A DNA stretch of 10,948 nucleotides from Actinomycetota bacterium. Lineage in GTDB: Bacteria > Actinomycetota > Acidimicrobiia > Acidimicrobiales > Microtrichaceae. The notes beneath the pieces are model-generated. The model was not told the DNA's origin. It searched no databases and worked only from the letters and a program-made list of their open reading frames with translations. The stretch lies in assembly GCA_018268735.1 (NCBI GenBank), contig JAFDWA010000031.1, forward strand, positions 1 to 10,948, written 5' to 3'. Each line of letters begins with the position of its first letter. The first letter of the stretch is position 1. A program made the position numbers and the translations under genes. Below, one piece after another: positions 1 to 6,680 of this stretch.

Positions 1-1055
1 TGGTCACCGAGGACCGCGCGGCGCTGGTCGATCTGCTCCGGCGTTGGACGGCAGCAGCGGCCCGGATGACCCGCGGCGACGCTGCCGGCCCCACCGGAGC
101 GATGGACGGCCCGCTCGACGCGCCACCTGACGACACCGGAGAGGCCTACGGCCTCGCGCCGTCGGGGCTGACCGTCACGATCGGATTCGGACCGACGCTG
201 TTCGAGCGTGACGGCGTCGACCGCTTCGGCATCGCGTCGTCGCGTCCGGTGGCGCTGGTCGACCTGCCGCACTTCCCCAGGGACCGATTGGACCCGGCGC
301 GGTCCGGTGGCGACATCTGCGTGCAGGCCTGCGCGCACGACCCACAGGTCGCGGTCCACGCAGTGCGCAACCTGGCACGGATCGGGTTCGGCGTGGTGTC
401 GGTTCGATGGTCCCAGCTCGGCTTCGGTCGGACCTCGTCGACCTCCACGTCGCAGACCACCCCGAGGAACCTGTTCGGGTTCAAGGACGGCACGGCGAAC
501 CTGAAGGCCGAGCAGCCCGAGGCGATCGACGCGCACGTGTGGGTCGGGCCCGACGACGACCGCGCCGCGCGGTGGATGTCCGGTGGCTCCTACCTGGTCG
601 CCCGTCGCATCAACATGCACATCGAGACCTGGGACCGCTCGTCGCTGCGCGAGCAGGAGGCCATCGTCGGGCGGGACAAGCGCGAGGGAGCGCCGCTGTC
701 GGGCGGCACCGAGCTCACGCCGGTCGATCTCGCAGCGAAGGGGTCCGGAGGTCCGAAGGTCCCAGCGGACTCCCACGTCCGCCTCGCCCACCCGGACGAG
801 AACGACGGGGTGCAGATCCTGCGTCGTGGGTACAACTTCACCGACGGCAGCGACGGCCTCGGACGCCTCGACGCGGGCCTGTTCTTCATCGCGTTCGTGC
901 GTGATCCACGACGCCAGTACGTTCCGATGCAGACCAAGCTCGCGCGGGACGACGCGATGTCGGAGTACCTGCTGCACACCGGCTCGGGGCTGTTCGCCGT
1001 GCCACCCGGCGTGCGATCGGCACGTGGCTTCGTCGGTGAGACGCTGTTCACATGA
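1..1055 (+). CDS. efeB: DyP-type heme peroxidase, EfeB family (5' partial)
   Basis: This is the C-terminal part of a dye-decolorizing peroxidase of the EfeB/deferrochelatase type. The frame stays open to the window edge (first full codon at 3) and reads VTEDRAALVDLLRRWTAAAA, typical EfeB-internal sequence, so the ATG at 66 is not the true start. Numbering from that ATG, the DyP hallmark GFKDG lies at 138-142 with the distal Asp at 141. The likely heme-ligand His is 237 in SHVRLAHP, and the distal Arg is 253 or 254 in ILRRGYNF. The Asp-His and His-Arg spacing matches E. coli EfeB as I remember it. Family members use H2O2 on bulky substrates, and EfeB is exported by Tat to work with the EfeUO iron-uptake proteins. 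The signal peptide and any efeO or efeU partner would be upstream, out of view. The end looks complete (GETLFT, stop 1053-1055). Family assignment is firm; a role in iron uptake is inference. Confidence 0.93.
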   Translation, partial: VTEDRAALVDLLRRWTAAAARMTRGDAAGPTGAMDGPLDAPPDDTGEAYGLAPSGLTVTIGFGPTLFERDGVDRFGIASSRPVALVDLPHFPRDRLDPARSGGDICVQACAHDPQVAVHAVRNLARIGFGVVSVRWSQLGFGRTSSTSTSQTTPRNLFGFKDGTANLKAEQPEAIDAHVWVGPDDDRAARWMSGGSYLVARRINMHIETWDRSSLREQEAIVGRDKREGAPLSGGTELTPVDLAAKGSGGPKVPADSHVRLAHPDENDGVQILRRGYNFTDGSDGLGRLDAGLFFIAFVRDPRRQYVPMQTKLARDDAMSEYLLHTGSGLFAVPPGVRSARGFVGETLFT

Positions 1056-1136
1056 ACCGGGTTTTGCCGTCGCCTCACCGTCGTTGAAGCGTCCGGAAAG
1101 CCGTCGTTCTGCATGATGTCGGGTACCCCCCGAAGC

Positions 1137-1141
1137 AGGAG
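1137..1141 (+). promoter_or_regulatory. Ribosome binding site for the phosphodiester glycosidase gene
   Basis: AGGAG lies five bases before the GTG at 1147. This fixes the GTG as the start and explains why no ATG is used. The 91-base gap after the peroxidase gene contains no convincing -35/-10 pair. Confidence 0.7.
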
Positions 1142-1146
1142 CAGCG

Positions 1147-2445
1147 GTGACCGTCCTCGACGCACGTCCAACCCAGGCCACGACGGACGAGATCGAGGTC
1201 GGTCCACCGCCTCCTGATCGGTCCGCTGCCGGCCCGAGGGGACCGGGCGGGCGCCGAGGTGGTCGCCGCGGCGACACCCCTCGACGCCGCCGGCACCTGG
1301 TGCGCAACCTGGCGATCGTGCTCGCCGTGGTGATGGTGCCGGTCGGCTGGTCCTACGCGGGCTACCTCACCGCTCCGGGCGACGCGCCGCTGCAGGTTCG
1401 CAGCGTCGACTGGCTCCGGGACCACGGCTTCGAGTCCGCCATCAACGATGTGGAGCAGTGGTGGTACACGCGCAAGCGGCCGACCGGCTCGCATCCGCCG
1501 AAGGCCGACATCCCGATCGCGCTGCGGCGAACCTCGGCGACGGTGCCGGCGGACGCCGATCGAGCCGTGACTGCCGATCGAAAGGTGACCGCCGATGGTT
1601 CCGTGACCGCCGACACCGGCGTGAGCGCTGCCGGTGCCGCGCCGCAGCGCGGGACCCTCGAGGCGGTGTGGATGCCCGTGGCGGGTCTCGCGTCGGGGCC
1701 CGGCGCAGTGCAGGAGACGTACCTGCACCCGGATGCCGCGGCGCCGGCGGTGATCGCGGACGTCGTGCGCTTCGACCAGTCGAAGCTGCGCACCGTGTAC
1801 GTGCCGGGGACGAAGGAGCCCGGCGGGACGTGGGCGTGGGGCTCGGAGATCCCGATGAGGGATCGTCCGACGGTCATCGCTGCGTTCAACGCCGGGTTCA
1901 AGTTCCGCCACACCCGGGGCGGTGTGTACACCGAGGGCCGTCACGCGGTCCGGCCGTTGGAGGCAGGTCTGGCGTCGCTGGTGATCGACCGTTCGGGTCG
2001 AGCGGACGTCGTCGCGTGGCCCGGCCCGTCGGCGTTGACGAAGGACGTGGTGAGCGTTCGCCAGAACCTGGACCTGATCGTGGACGCCGGCGCGCCGGCG
2101 AAGGGGCTGAAGGCCGACCGCGGTGGCAGGTGGGGCACGAAGCGCTCCCAGTTCCAGTACACGTGGCGATCAGCGGTCGGCGTCGACGCCCAGGGCCGCC
2201 TGCTCTACGCGGCGGGGAGCCAGATCACCCTCACGCAGCTCGCCCGGGCGATGGTGGACGCCGGTGCGGTTCGGGCGATGCAGCTCGACATCCACGACGG
2301 CGTCGTGACCTTCAACTGGTTCCGCCCGGATCCCGCCTCGAAGCTCGGTGTGTCAGCAGCGAAGCTGAGCCCGTCGATGCAGCGCAAGGCCACCCGCTTC
2401 CTCTCGGCTGACTGGCGCGACTTCATCGCCGTGCAGGTCCGCTGA
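1147..2445 (+). CDS. Membrane-anchored phosphodiester glycosidase (NAGPA/DUF2233-like) family protein
   Basis: A 432-residue protein starting at GTG, with AGGAG five bases upstream. An Arg/Gly/Pro-rich cytoplasmic N-terminus (about 1-52) precedes one membrane helix (about 53-73). Next come a conserved-looking segment with VDWLRDHG and EQWWYTRKRP (88-112), a low-complexity linker (about 115-170), and the exported catalytic-like domain (about 170-432). The domain shows AAFNAGFKF (245-253), RSAVGVDAQGRLLYAAG (341-357) and AMQLDIHDG (378-386), which resemble the core motifs of the family named after the GlcNAc-1-phosphodiester alpha-N-acetylglucosaminidase (uncovering enzyme). Bacterial members are thought to act on glycan phosphodiesters outside the membrane, perhaps wall teichoic-type or exopolysaccharide material, but the substrate here is unknown. 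It may be transcribed alone or read through from the peroxidase gene. It converges on the histidine kinase gene with only 18 bases between stops. Family assignment is good; activity is not shown. Confidence 0.85.
   Translation: MTVLDARPTQATTDEIEVGPPPPDRSAAGPRGPGGRRGGRRGDTPRRRRHLVRNLAIVLAVVMVPVGWSYAGYLTAPGDAPLQVRSVDWLRDHGFESAINDVEQWWYTRKRPTGSHPPKADIPIALRRTSATVPADADRAVTADRKVTADGSVTADTGVSAAGAAPQRGTLEAVWMPVAGLASGPGAVQETYLHPDAAAPAVIADVVRFDQSKLRTVYVPGTKEPGGTWAWGSEIPMRDRPTVIAAFNAGFKFRHTRGGVYTEGRHAVRPLEAGLASLVIDRSGRADVVAWPGPSALTKDVVSVRQNLDLIVDAGAPAKGLKADRGGRWGTKRSQFQYTWRSAVGVDAQGRLLYAAGSQITLTQLARAMVDAGAVRAMQLDIHDGVVTFNWFRPDPASKLGVSAAKLSPSMQRKATRFLSADWRDFIAVQVR
1564..1635 (+). repeat. Four-copy 18-bp in-frame tandem repeat (xVTADx hexapeptides)
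   Basis: Four consecutive 18-base units encode AVTADR, KVTADG, SVTADT and GVSAAG (residues 140-163 of the glycosidase-family protein). The first three share GTGAC(T/C)GCCGA and the fourth is degenerate. They sit in the linker between the membrane anchor and the extracellular domain, so copy number probably changes linker length and not catalysis. Confidence 0.75.
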
Positions 2446-2463
2446 GTCTCGGGGACGCCGGCC

Positions 2464-3753
2464 TCACGCTCCTGGCGCCGTGGCATCGGGCAGCACGAGT
2501 CGGAACGACGTCGGCGACGTGGTCGCCACCACGAGTCGGCCTCCCTCCGCCTCGGCCAGGGACCGAGCGAGGCTGAGTCCCACGCCGTGACCGGTCGCTC
2601 CGGGGTCCCTGCGGATGAACAGCGCGGACGGGTCCCGGTCGATCGTGCCCGGGTCGGTCACCTCGACGACGAGGCCACCGTGGGCGGCGTCGCGCAGGCC
2701 CACCGTCACGGTGCCGGACCCGTGCTCCAACCCGTTCGCGATGAGCACGTCGAGGATCTGGTCGAGGACCGCGACGCTCACGTGCACGTCGACGGTGCCG
2801 TTGCGACGGCAACGCAGGGTCCGTCCGGCCTCCTCGAAGCGTCCGTCCCAGCGGAGGTGGATCTCCGAGACGAGGTGCTCGACATCGAGTCGTGCCCGCG
2901 GCGGGGGACGGTCGCGGGCGACGGCGAGCAGCGTGGTGATGGTCTCCTCCAGTCGGTCGATCTGGGTGAGCGCCTCGTCCAGCACTCGCTCGGTGTCGGG
3001 GCGGGGGTCCATCAGCTCGGTCTCGACCGACAGCCGGAGCGCGGCGAGAGGGGTGCGCAGCTGGTGGGATGCGTCCGCCGAGAACGACCGCTCGCGCGCG
3101 AGCATCGCCTCCAGCCGGCCGGCGGTGTCCGACAGCGCCGAGGACGTCTCGTCGATCTCGGTGATCCCGCTTCGGCGCGCCTCGACCGCGAAGTCGCCGT
3201 CGCCGAGGCGGACCGCGTCGTCGCGGAGCCGTCGCACGGGGCGGGCCAGTCGGGCGGCGACGAAGGACCCGACTGCGGCGGCGATGCCGATCGCGACCAG
3301 GTCGAACAGCACCAGGAGCAGCACCGCGTGTCGGGTCCGGTTCGTGGTCTCCGAGACCGGCTCGGCGACCCGCACGATCGCGATCCGCTGCTCGTTGACC
3401 AGGAACGGATCGGCGAGCACGCGCTCTGCCCCGTCGATCGACCTGACCGCGATGCGCTTGGCCTTCTTCGTGACCGCGTCGGCCCGGTCAGGTCCGACGC
3501 CGGCGAGTCGGTTCCCGTCGGGGCCGTAGACGGCGATGTGGAGGTCGCTCGGGACCTTCGGGAACTCGATCTCCTCGCCGTTGCGACCAGGGGCGATCGA
3601 CAGCAGTGCAGCGGTGCGCTCGGCTGCGCGTTCGAGCTCCCGGTACGCGTCGTCGCTGCGTCGGTGTGCGGTGATCACCGCGAGCGGCACGGTGAGGACC
3701 GTCGTCGCCATCACCGTCACCCCGATGATCGCAACCAGGATGCGACGCCTCAC
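2464..3753 (-). CDS. Sensor histidine kinase (HAMP-HisKA-HATPase)
   Basis: A 429-residue membrane sensor kinase. TM1 is at about 4-28, followed by an extracytoplasmic sensor region of roughly 110 residues (30-141), TM2 (about 143-165), HAMP (about 166-220), and HisKA with phospho-accepting His230 in SADASHQLRTPLAAL. The HATPase part has an N-box (Asn340 and His344 in LIANGLEHGSG), a weak G1 box (VTDPGT, 366-370, second Gly missing) and a clear G2 box (GHGVGLSLA, 388-396). It should phosphorylate the OmpR-type regulator encoded 36 bases upstream in the same direction, forming one two-component system. The stimulus is unknown; the sensor region has no recognisable ligand domain. The start is a GTG with only a weak GGGA about ten bases upstream. 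A seven-codon ORF (3773-3750) ends in a GTGA overlap with this start, which may or may not matter. Linkage to the wall-remodelling genes upstream suggests envelope sensing, by inference. Confidence 0.95.
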   Translation of the reverse strand: MRRRILVAIIGVTVMATTVLTVPLAVITAHRRSDDAYRELERAAERTAALLSIAPGRNGEEIEFPKVPSDLHIAVYGPDGNRLAGVGPDRADAVTKKAKRIAVRSIDGAERVLADPFLVNEQRIAIVRVAEPVSETTNRTRHAVLLLVLFDLVAIGIAAAVGSFVAARLARPVRRLRDDAVRLGDGDFAVEARRSGITEIDETSSALSDTAGRLEAMLARERSFSADASHQLRTPLAALRLSVETELMDPRPDTERVLDEALTQIDRLEETITTLLAVARDRPPPRARLDVEHLVSEIHLRWDGRFEEAGRTLRCRRNGTVDVHVSVAVLDQILDVLIANGLEHGSGTVTVGLRDAAHGGLVVEVTDPGTIDRDPSALFIRRDPGATGHGVGLSLARSLAEAEGGRLVVATTSPTSFRLVLPDATAPGA

Positions 3754-3789
3754 GCCGCGTGGATCCCGGTCATGCCCGGTCGTCGGGGT

Positions 3790-4485
3790 TCACGTCGGAC
3801 GTTCCCGGTCGACGGAGTCCCAGCGGTAGCCGACGCCACGCAGCGCGGTGATGCGACTGGGTGCGCCGGGCTGCTCGCCGAGTCGTCGCCGGAGGGCGGC
3901 GATGTGCACGTCGAGCGTCTTGGTCGAGCCGAACCAGTTCTCGTCCCACACGCGGGTCATGAGCTGCTCCCGAGTGACGACCTTGTCGGAGTGGGAGATC
4001 AGCTCGACGAGCAGGTCGAACTCCTTGGCTCGCAGCACGATCTCGGAGCCGCCGAGGATCACCCGTCTCGCACCGGTGTCGACGATGAGGTCGCCGTCGT
4101 CGTACACCGGGGCGGCGTCGTCGTCGAGAGCCCGGGTGTGGGCGCGAACGCGCGCCAGCAGCTCGGCGAGCCGGAACGGCTTGGTGACGTAGTCGATCGC
4201 CCCGGAGTCGAGGCCCAGCACGACGTCCATCTCGTCTGCCCTGGCCGTCATCATGATGATGCGCAGCTCCGGCCAGCGGTCCAGCAGGTCCTTCGCCACG
4301 TCGAGCCCGTCCCCGTCGGGCAGCCCGAGGTCGAGGAGCACGAGCGCGGGTTCGATCGGGACGGATCGGGCATCGGCGGCCGTCGATGCAAGGGTCGTGT
4401 CGTAGCCGGCGGCGTCGAGTGCCCGCTGGAGGTTCGATCCGATGGCGGCGTCGTCCTCGACGATGAGGATCATCGGCTCACCCAC
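3790..4485 (-). CDS. OmpR/PhoB-family response regulator
   Basis: A 231-residue DNA-binding response regulator. The receiver domain (about 5-117) has the acidic cluster E10-D11-D12, phospho-acceptor Asp52 in LVLLDLGLPDG, Thr80 in MMTARAD and Lys102 in VTKPF, so phosphorylation should be functional. A winged-helix output domain follows (about 132-226) with REQLMTRVW, TLDVHIAALRRRLG and the wing ITALRGVGYRW, as in PhoB-type proteins. I chose the GTG at 4485 because AAGGA (4494-4498) is eight bases away. The in-frame GTG at 4491 leaves only two bases, and the ATG at 4473 is a third option. It is cognate to the kinase gene that follows. It lies 40 bases after the deacetylase stop (34 if the 4491 GTG is used) and probably shares its transcript. 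Target genes are not visible; autoregulation of the cluster is a reasonable guess only. Confidence 0.96.
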   Translation of the reverse strand: MGEPMILIVEDDAAIGSNLQRALDAAGYDTTLASTAADARSVPIEPALVLLDLGLPDGDGLDVAKDLLDRWPELRIIMMTARADEMDVVLGLDSGAIDYVTKPFRLAELLARVRAHTRALDDDAAPVYDDGDLIVDTGARRVILGGSEIVLRAKEFDLLVELISHSDKVVTREQLMTRVWDENWFGSTKTLDVHIAALRRRLGEQPGAPSRITALRGVGYRWDSVDRERPT

Positions 4486-4493
4486 GGTCACGA

Positions 4494-4498
4494 TCCTT
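4494..4498 (-). promoter_or_regulatory. Ribosome binding site deciding the response-regulator start
   Basis: AAGGA on the minus strand stands eight bases from the GTG at 4485 and two from the GTG at 4491. The spacing favours the inner GTG. Confidence 0.5.
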
Positions 4499-4525
4499 GC
4501 CGCTCGACGGGCGTGCGCGCCACGG

Positions 4526-5329
4526 TCACCCCAGGAGCTTCGACGCGGTGACGGGCTCGAGTCCCTTCGCCCGGATGCCGTCGAGGATGCGCGGCAACGC
4601 GGCGATCGTGCCCGGATGTCCGAAGTGCAGGCTGAGGATCGATCCGGGTCCGACGGTCGCGAGGGTGCGCGAGACCACCGCAGCAGTGCCGGGATCGCGG
4701 TAGTCCAGCGGATCGACGTCGAATCCCAGCACCGTGGCGTACCCGGCCGACCCGGCGGCGTCGAGCACAGCGCTCGACGGTCGGTCGGTGCCGTTCGCGG
4801 TGCCCGACGGTCGGAAGAACGCGCCGGGCGTGCCGGTGAGGCGCTGGAGGACGTCCCGGCACTCGACGATCTCGGCTTCCATCTGCACAGGTGTCAGCTT
4901 CGGGAAGCTCCGGTGGTTCTGGGTGTGGTTCGCGAGCTCGTGGCCGTGGTCGAGGAGCTTCTTCGCCCAGTCGGGGTGCTGCTGGAGCCACGAGCCGACG
5001 ACGAAGGCCGTGATGGTGGCCTTGCCGCTCGACAGGGCGTCGAGGAGCTGTTGGGCGAGGCCGAGGTCGCCGTCGGTGTGGAACGTGAGCGCCACCTGGT
5101 CGCGACCGGGAGGTCCGGAGCTCACGAAGCGGGCGGTACCGGGTGCCGCCGTCGACGTGGTGGTGGACGTGCTCGCAGGACCGCTGGTGTCGGAGGTCCC
5201 AGCGGGGGGTGTGGAGCCGGGTGATCGTCGCCGTTCAGCGGCGGAGGATCGCCCCTGCGCACACGACGAGGCGGCGGCGACGGCGCCACCGATGAGGCCG
5301 GTCAGGGCGGCTCTCCGTGAGAGGTTCAT
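4526..5329 (-). CDS. Exported NodB-like polysaccharide deacetylase, possibly a Tat lipoprotein
   Basis: A 267-residue protein of the carbohydrate esterase 4 (NodB) type, whose members remove N- or O-acetyl groups from peptidoglycan or other glycans outside the membrane. The N-terminus has a twin-arginine motif (SRRAAL, 4-9), a hydrophobic stretch, and Cys23 in AASSC, which could be a weak lipobox. A Ser/Thr/Pro linker (about 36-66) follows. In the catalytic domain, motif 1 reads TFHTDGD (82-88) instead of TFDDG. Motif 2 is intact (His135 and His139 in NHTQNH), Arg173 lies in FRPSG, DVDPLDY is at 204-210, and motif 5 is LSLHFGHPGT (232-241). The first catalytic Asp of motif 1 is therefore replaced by His in a simple alignment. 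Its ATG overlaps the stop of the M23 gene as ATGA (5326-5329), implying translational coupling and joint production with the wall hydrolase. Fold assignment is strong; activity is less certain. Confidence 0.9.
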   Translation of the reverse strand: MNLSRRAALTGLIGGAVAAASSCAQGRSSAAERRRSPGSTPPAGTSDTSGPASTSTTTSTAAPGTARFVSSGPPGRDQVALTFHTDGDLGLAQQLLDALSSGKATITAFVVGSWLQQHPDWAKKLLDHGHELANHTQNHRSFPKLTPVQMEAEIVECRDVLQRLTGTPGAFFRPSGTANGTDRPSSAVLDAAGSAGYATVLGFDVDPLDYRDPGTAAVVSRTLATVGPGSILSLHFGHPGTIAALPRILDGIRAKGLEPVTASKLLG

Positions 5330-6663
5330 CCACCCGGCGGCGCAGGTGCCGCCTGGTTCAGTTGCGCCTGCTGCAGCGACCAGCCGGCAGCTGCTGCAAC
5401 CTGCTCCGGGGTGAGGGTGACCCGCGGCGCCCGCACCAGCACCGGATAGGGATCGATCGCGGCGGCGCCACCGGGGTGGATCTCGAAGTGGAGGTGGCTC
5501 GAGGTGCCGATCGCGTTGCCGGTGTTGCCGACGGTGCCGACGACGGTGCCGACGGCGATCTCCTGTCCGGCGACCAGCGGAGCCCAGTCACGGAGGTGCG
5601 CGTAGTAGTAGCGGTAGCCGCTGCGGCCACGGGTCCACACCGTCAGGCCGCCGAGCCGGTTCGTCCCCACCTTCTCGACCCATCCGTCCTCGACCGCGAC
5701 CACGGGCGTGCCTGCACGTGCGAACAGGTCGTTGCCCTGGTGGGATCGGCTGCATCCGTCGCGGCAGTAGCCGAAGCTCGACACGAAGCTGGTCGGTCCG
5801 GCGACGGGGAACACGAACCCCGGGATCATCGCCGGAGTCGCAGCCAGCTGCGTCTCGGCCTCGGTGGCAGCGGTCTGCGCCGTCGTGAGCGCTGCTCTGG
5901 CGCCCTCCAGGGCCTGCGATGCAGCGGTCTCGGCGTCGACCGAGCTGCGAAGGCGTTGCGACACCGCCCGGCGGTCCGAGCGGTACTGCTCGGCGAGTCG
6001 ACGGTCCGAGTCGGTCACCGCGCCCGGCAGCACCACCCGGTCGGCCTCGCTCGGGAGGTCCGTCGACGGTCGCAACCGCAGACCGGGCTGACCGGCGCCG
6101 ACGTACGAGGCGGCGACGCGGCGGGTGAACCGGTCCCGGATCTGCGCGTAGCGGTCGGCGGCAGCCTGGTTGGCGCCCTCCACTGAGGCCCGCTCCGCCT
6201 GGGCCGCGGCGAAGGCGGATTCAGCCTGGGCCAGCGCGGTCTGTGCCGCGACCAGTCGGTTCTGGGCGAGGTCGACGTTCGCTCTGAGGCCGGCGAGCAG
6301 CGGGTTGGTGATCCCGACGCCGTCCCAGGGGCCGCGGGGGTTGTCGGGGGTGGTGTCGAGCTCGTGCTCGTCGGACGCGTCGCCCTGGCCGGTCGGCAGC
6401 GGGACCGACGGATCGATCGGGTTCACGGCGCCGGGCGGCAGGGTGGTCGTCGTGTCCGGGGGCGCCGTGGTGGTCGTGTCGTCGGGGAGCGAGGTCGACG
6501 TCGTCGAGGTCCCGGTGCCCGCAACGGTGGTGGAGGTGCTGGAGGTGGTGGATGTCGAGGAACCGGGCAGGGTCGTCGAGGGCTCCTGCGCTCCGATCGC
6601 AGGGCCGACAGCGACGACCGCGACGACCGCGACGACGCTCACCACGACTCGCTTCGGCGTCAC
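5326..6663 (-). CDS. Coiled-coil M23 (LytM-type) endopeptidase, EnvC/RipC-like
   Basis: A 445-residue exported peptidoglycan hydrolase candidate. A hydrophobic signal segment (about 5-25, ending near AIGAQ) is followed by a Thr/Ser-rich linker (29-77). Two Ala/Gln/Glu-rich helical stretches suited to a coiled coil follow (about 123-180 and 218-277), then a C-terminal LytM domain (about 280-410). All metal and catalytic residues are present: His308 and Asp312 in HQGNDLFA, His356 in YYAHL, and His390 and His392 in HLHFE, so it should be an active zinc peptidase that cuts peptide cross-links. The layout (signal, coiled coil, LytM) matches the FtsX-controlled hydrolases EnvC, RipC and PcsB in outline, although EnvC itself has a degenerate LytM domain. 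The gene follows ftsX by 13 bases, which supports that partnership. The GTG at 6663 is the only start that gives the signal peptide in frame, but it lacks its own good ribosome site; see the small ORF at 6660-6680. Confidence 0.93.
   Translation of the reverse strand: MTPKRVVVSVVAVVAVVAVGPAIGAQEPSTTLPGSSTSTTSSTSTTVAGTGTSTTSTSLPDDTTTTAPPDTTTTLPPGAVNPIDPSVPLPTGQGDASDEHELDTTPDNPRGPWDGVGITNPLLAGLRANVDLAQNRLVAAQTALAQAESAFAAAQAERASVEGANQAAADRYAQIRDRFTRRVAASYVGAGQPGLRLRPSTDLPSEADRVVLPGAVTDSDRRLAEQYRSDRRAVSQRLRSSVDAETAASQALEGARAALTTAQTAATEAETQLAATPAMIPGFVFPVAGPTSFVSSFGYCRDGCSRSHQGNDLFARAGTPVVAVEDGWVEKVGTNRLGGLTVWTRGRSGYRYYYAHLRDWAPLVAGQEIAVGTVVGTVGNTGNAIGTSSHLHFEIHPGGAAAIDPYPVLVRAPRVTLTPEQVAAAAGWSLQQAQLNQAAPAPPGG
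6433..6579 (-). repeat. Low-complexity Thr/Ser linker in the M23 protein
   Basis: About 49 codons encode runs of STT, TSTT and TTTT separated by Pro, Gly and Asp (residues 29-77). This is a disordered extracytoplasmic linker, likely placing the coiled coil away from the membrane. Similar shorter linkers occur in the deacetylase. O-glycosylation is possible but not shown. Confidence 0.7.
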
Positions 6664-6680
6664 CGGCGACCGCCGCTCAT
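6660..6680 (-). CDS. Six-codon ORF bridging ftsX and the M23 gene (possible coupling leader)
   Basis: The ORF reads MSGGRR-stop. Its ATG overlaps the ftsX stop as ATGA (6677-6680), and its TGA (6660-6662) overlaps the M23 start codon as GTGA (6660-6663). GGAGG stands five bases before its ATG. The arrangement fits a termination-reinitiation relay. The alternative is a one-base frameshift, because the same residues joined to the M23 frame would make a natural signal-peptide n-region. I have no evidence that a peptide is made. Confidence 0.35.
   Translation of the reverse strand: MSGGRR

Noticed and set aside
66..68. ATG at 66 as the true start of the peroxidase.
   Set aside because: The frame is open and family-like up to the window edge, so the gene is truncated by the window.
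1034..1080. Seven-base inverted repeat CGGTGAG/CTCACCG around the end of the peroxidase gene.
   Set aside because: The arms are 33 bases apart with no T-run, so a terminator is not supported.
2456..2477. Possible hairpin between the convergent stops of the glycosidase and kinase genes.
   Set aside because: Only six pairs including a G-U wobble with a ten-base loop; not distinguishable from chance at this G+C level.
4483..4529. Nine-base direct repeat (GTGACCGTG on the minus strand) at 4483-4491 and 4521-4529, flanking the deacetylase/regulator gap.
   Set aside because: Spacing (38 bases) does not match the 10-11-base phasing of OmpR-type sites, and GTGACCG-like words are common here, including at the start of the gene at 1147.
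2587..4551. Long plus-strand open frame of 654 codons over the kinase and regulator genes.
   Set aside because: It is the antisense shadow of two well-supported genes. Its translation is rich in Asp, Arg, Val and Glu without domains, typical of high-GC reverse frames.
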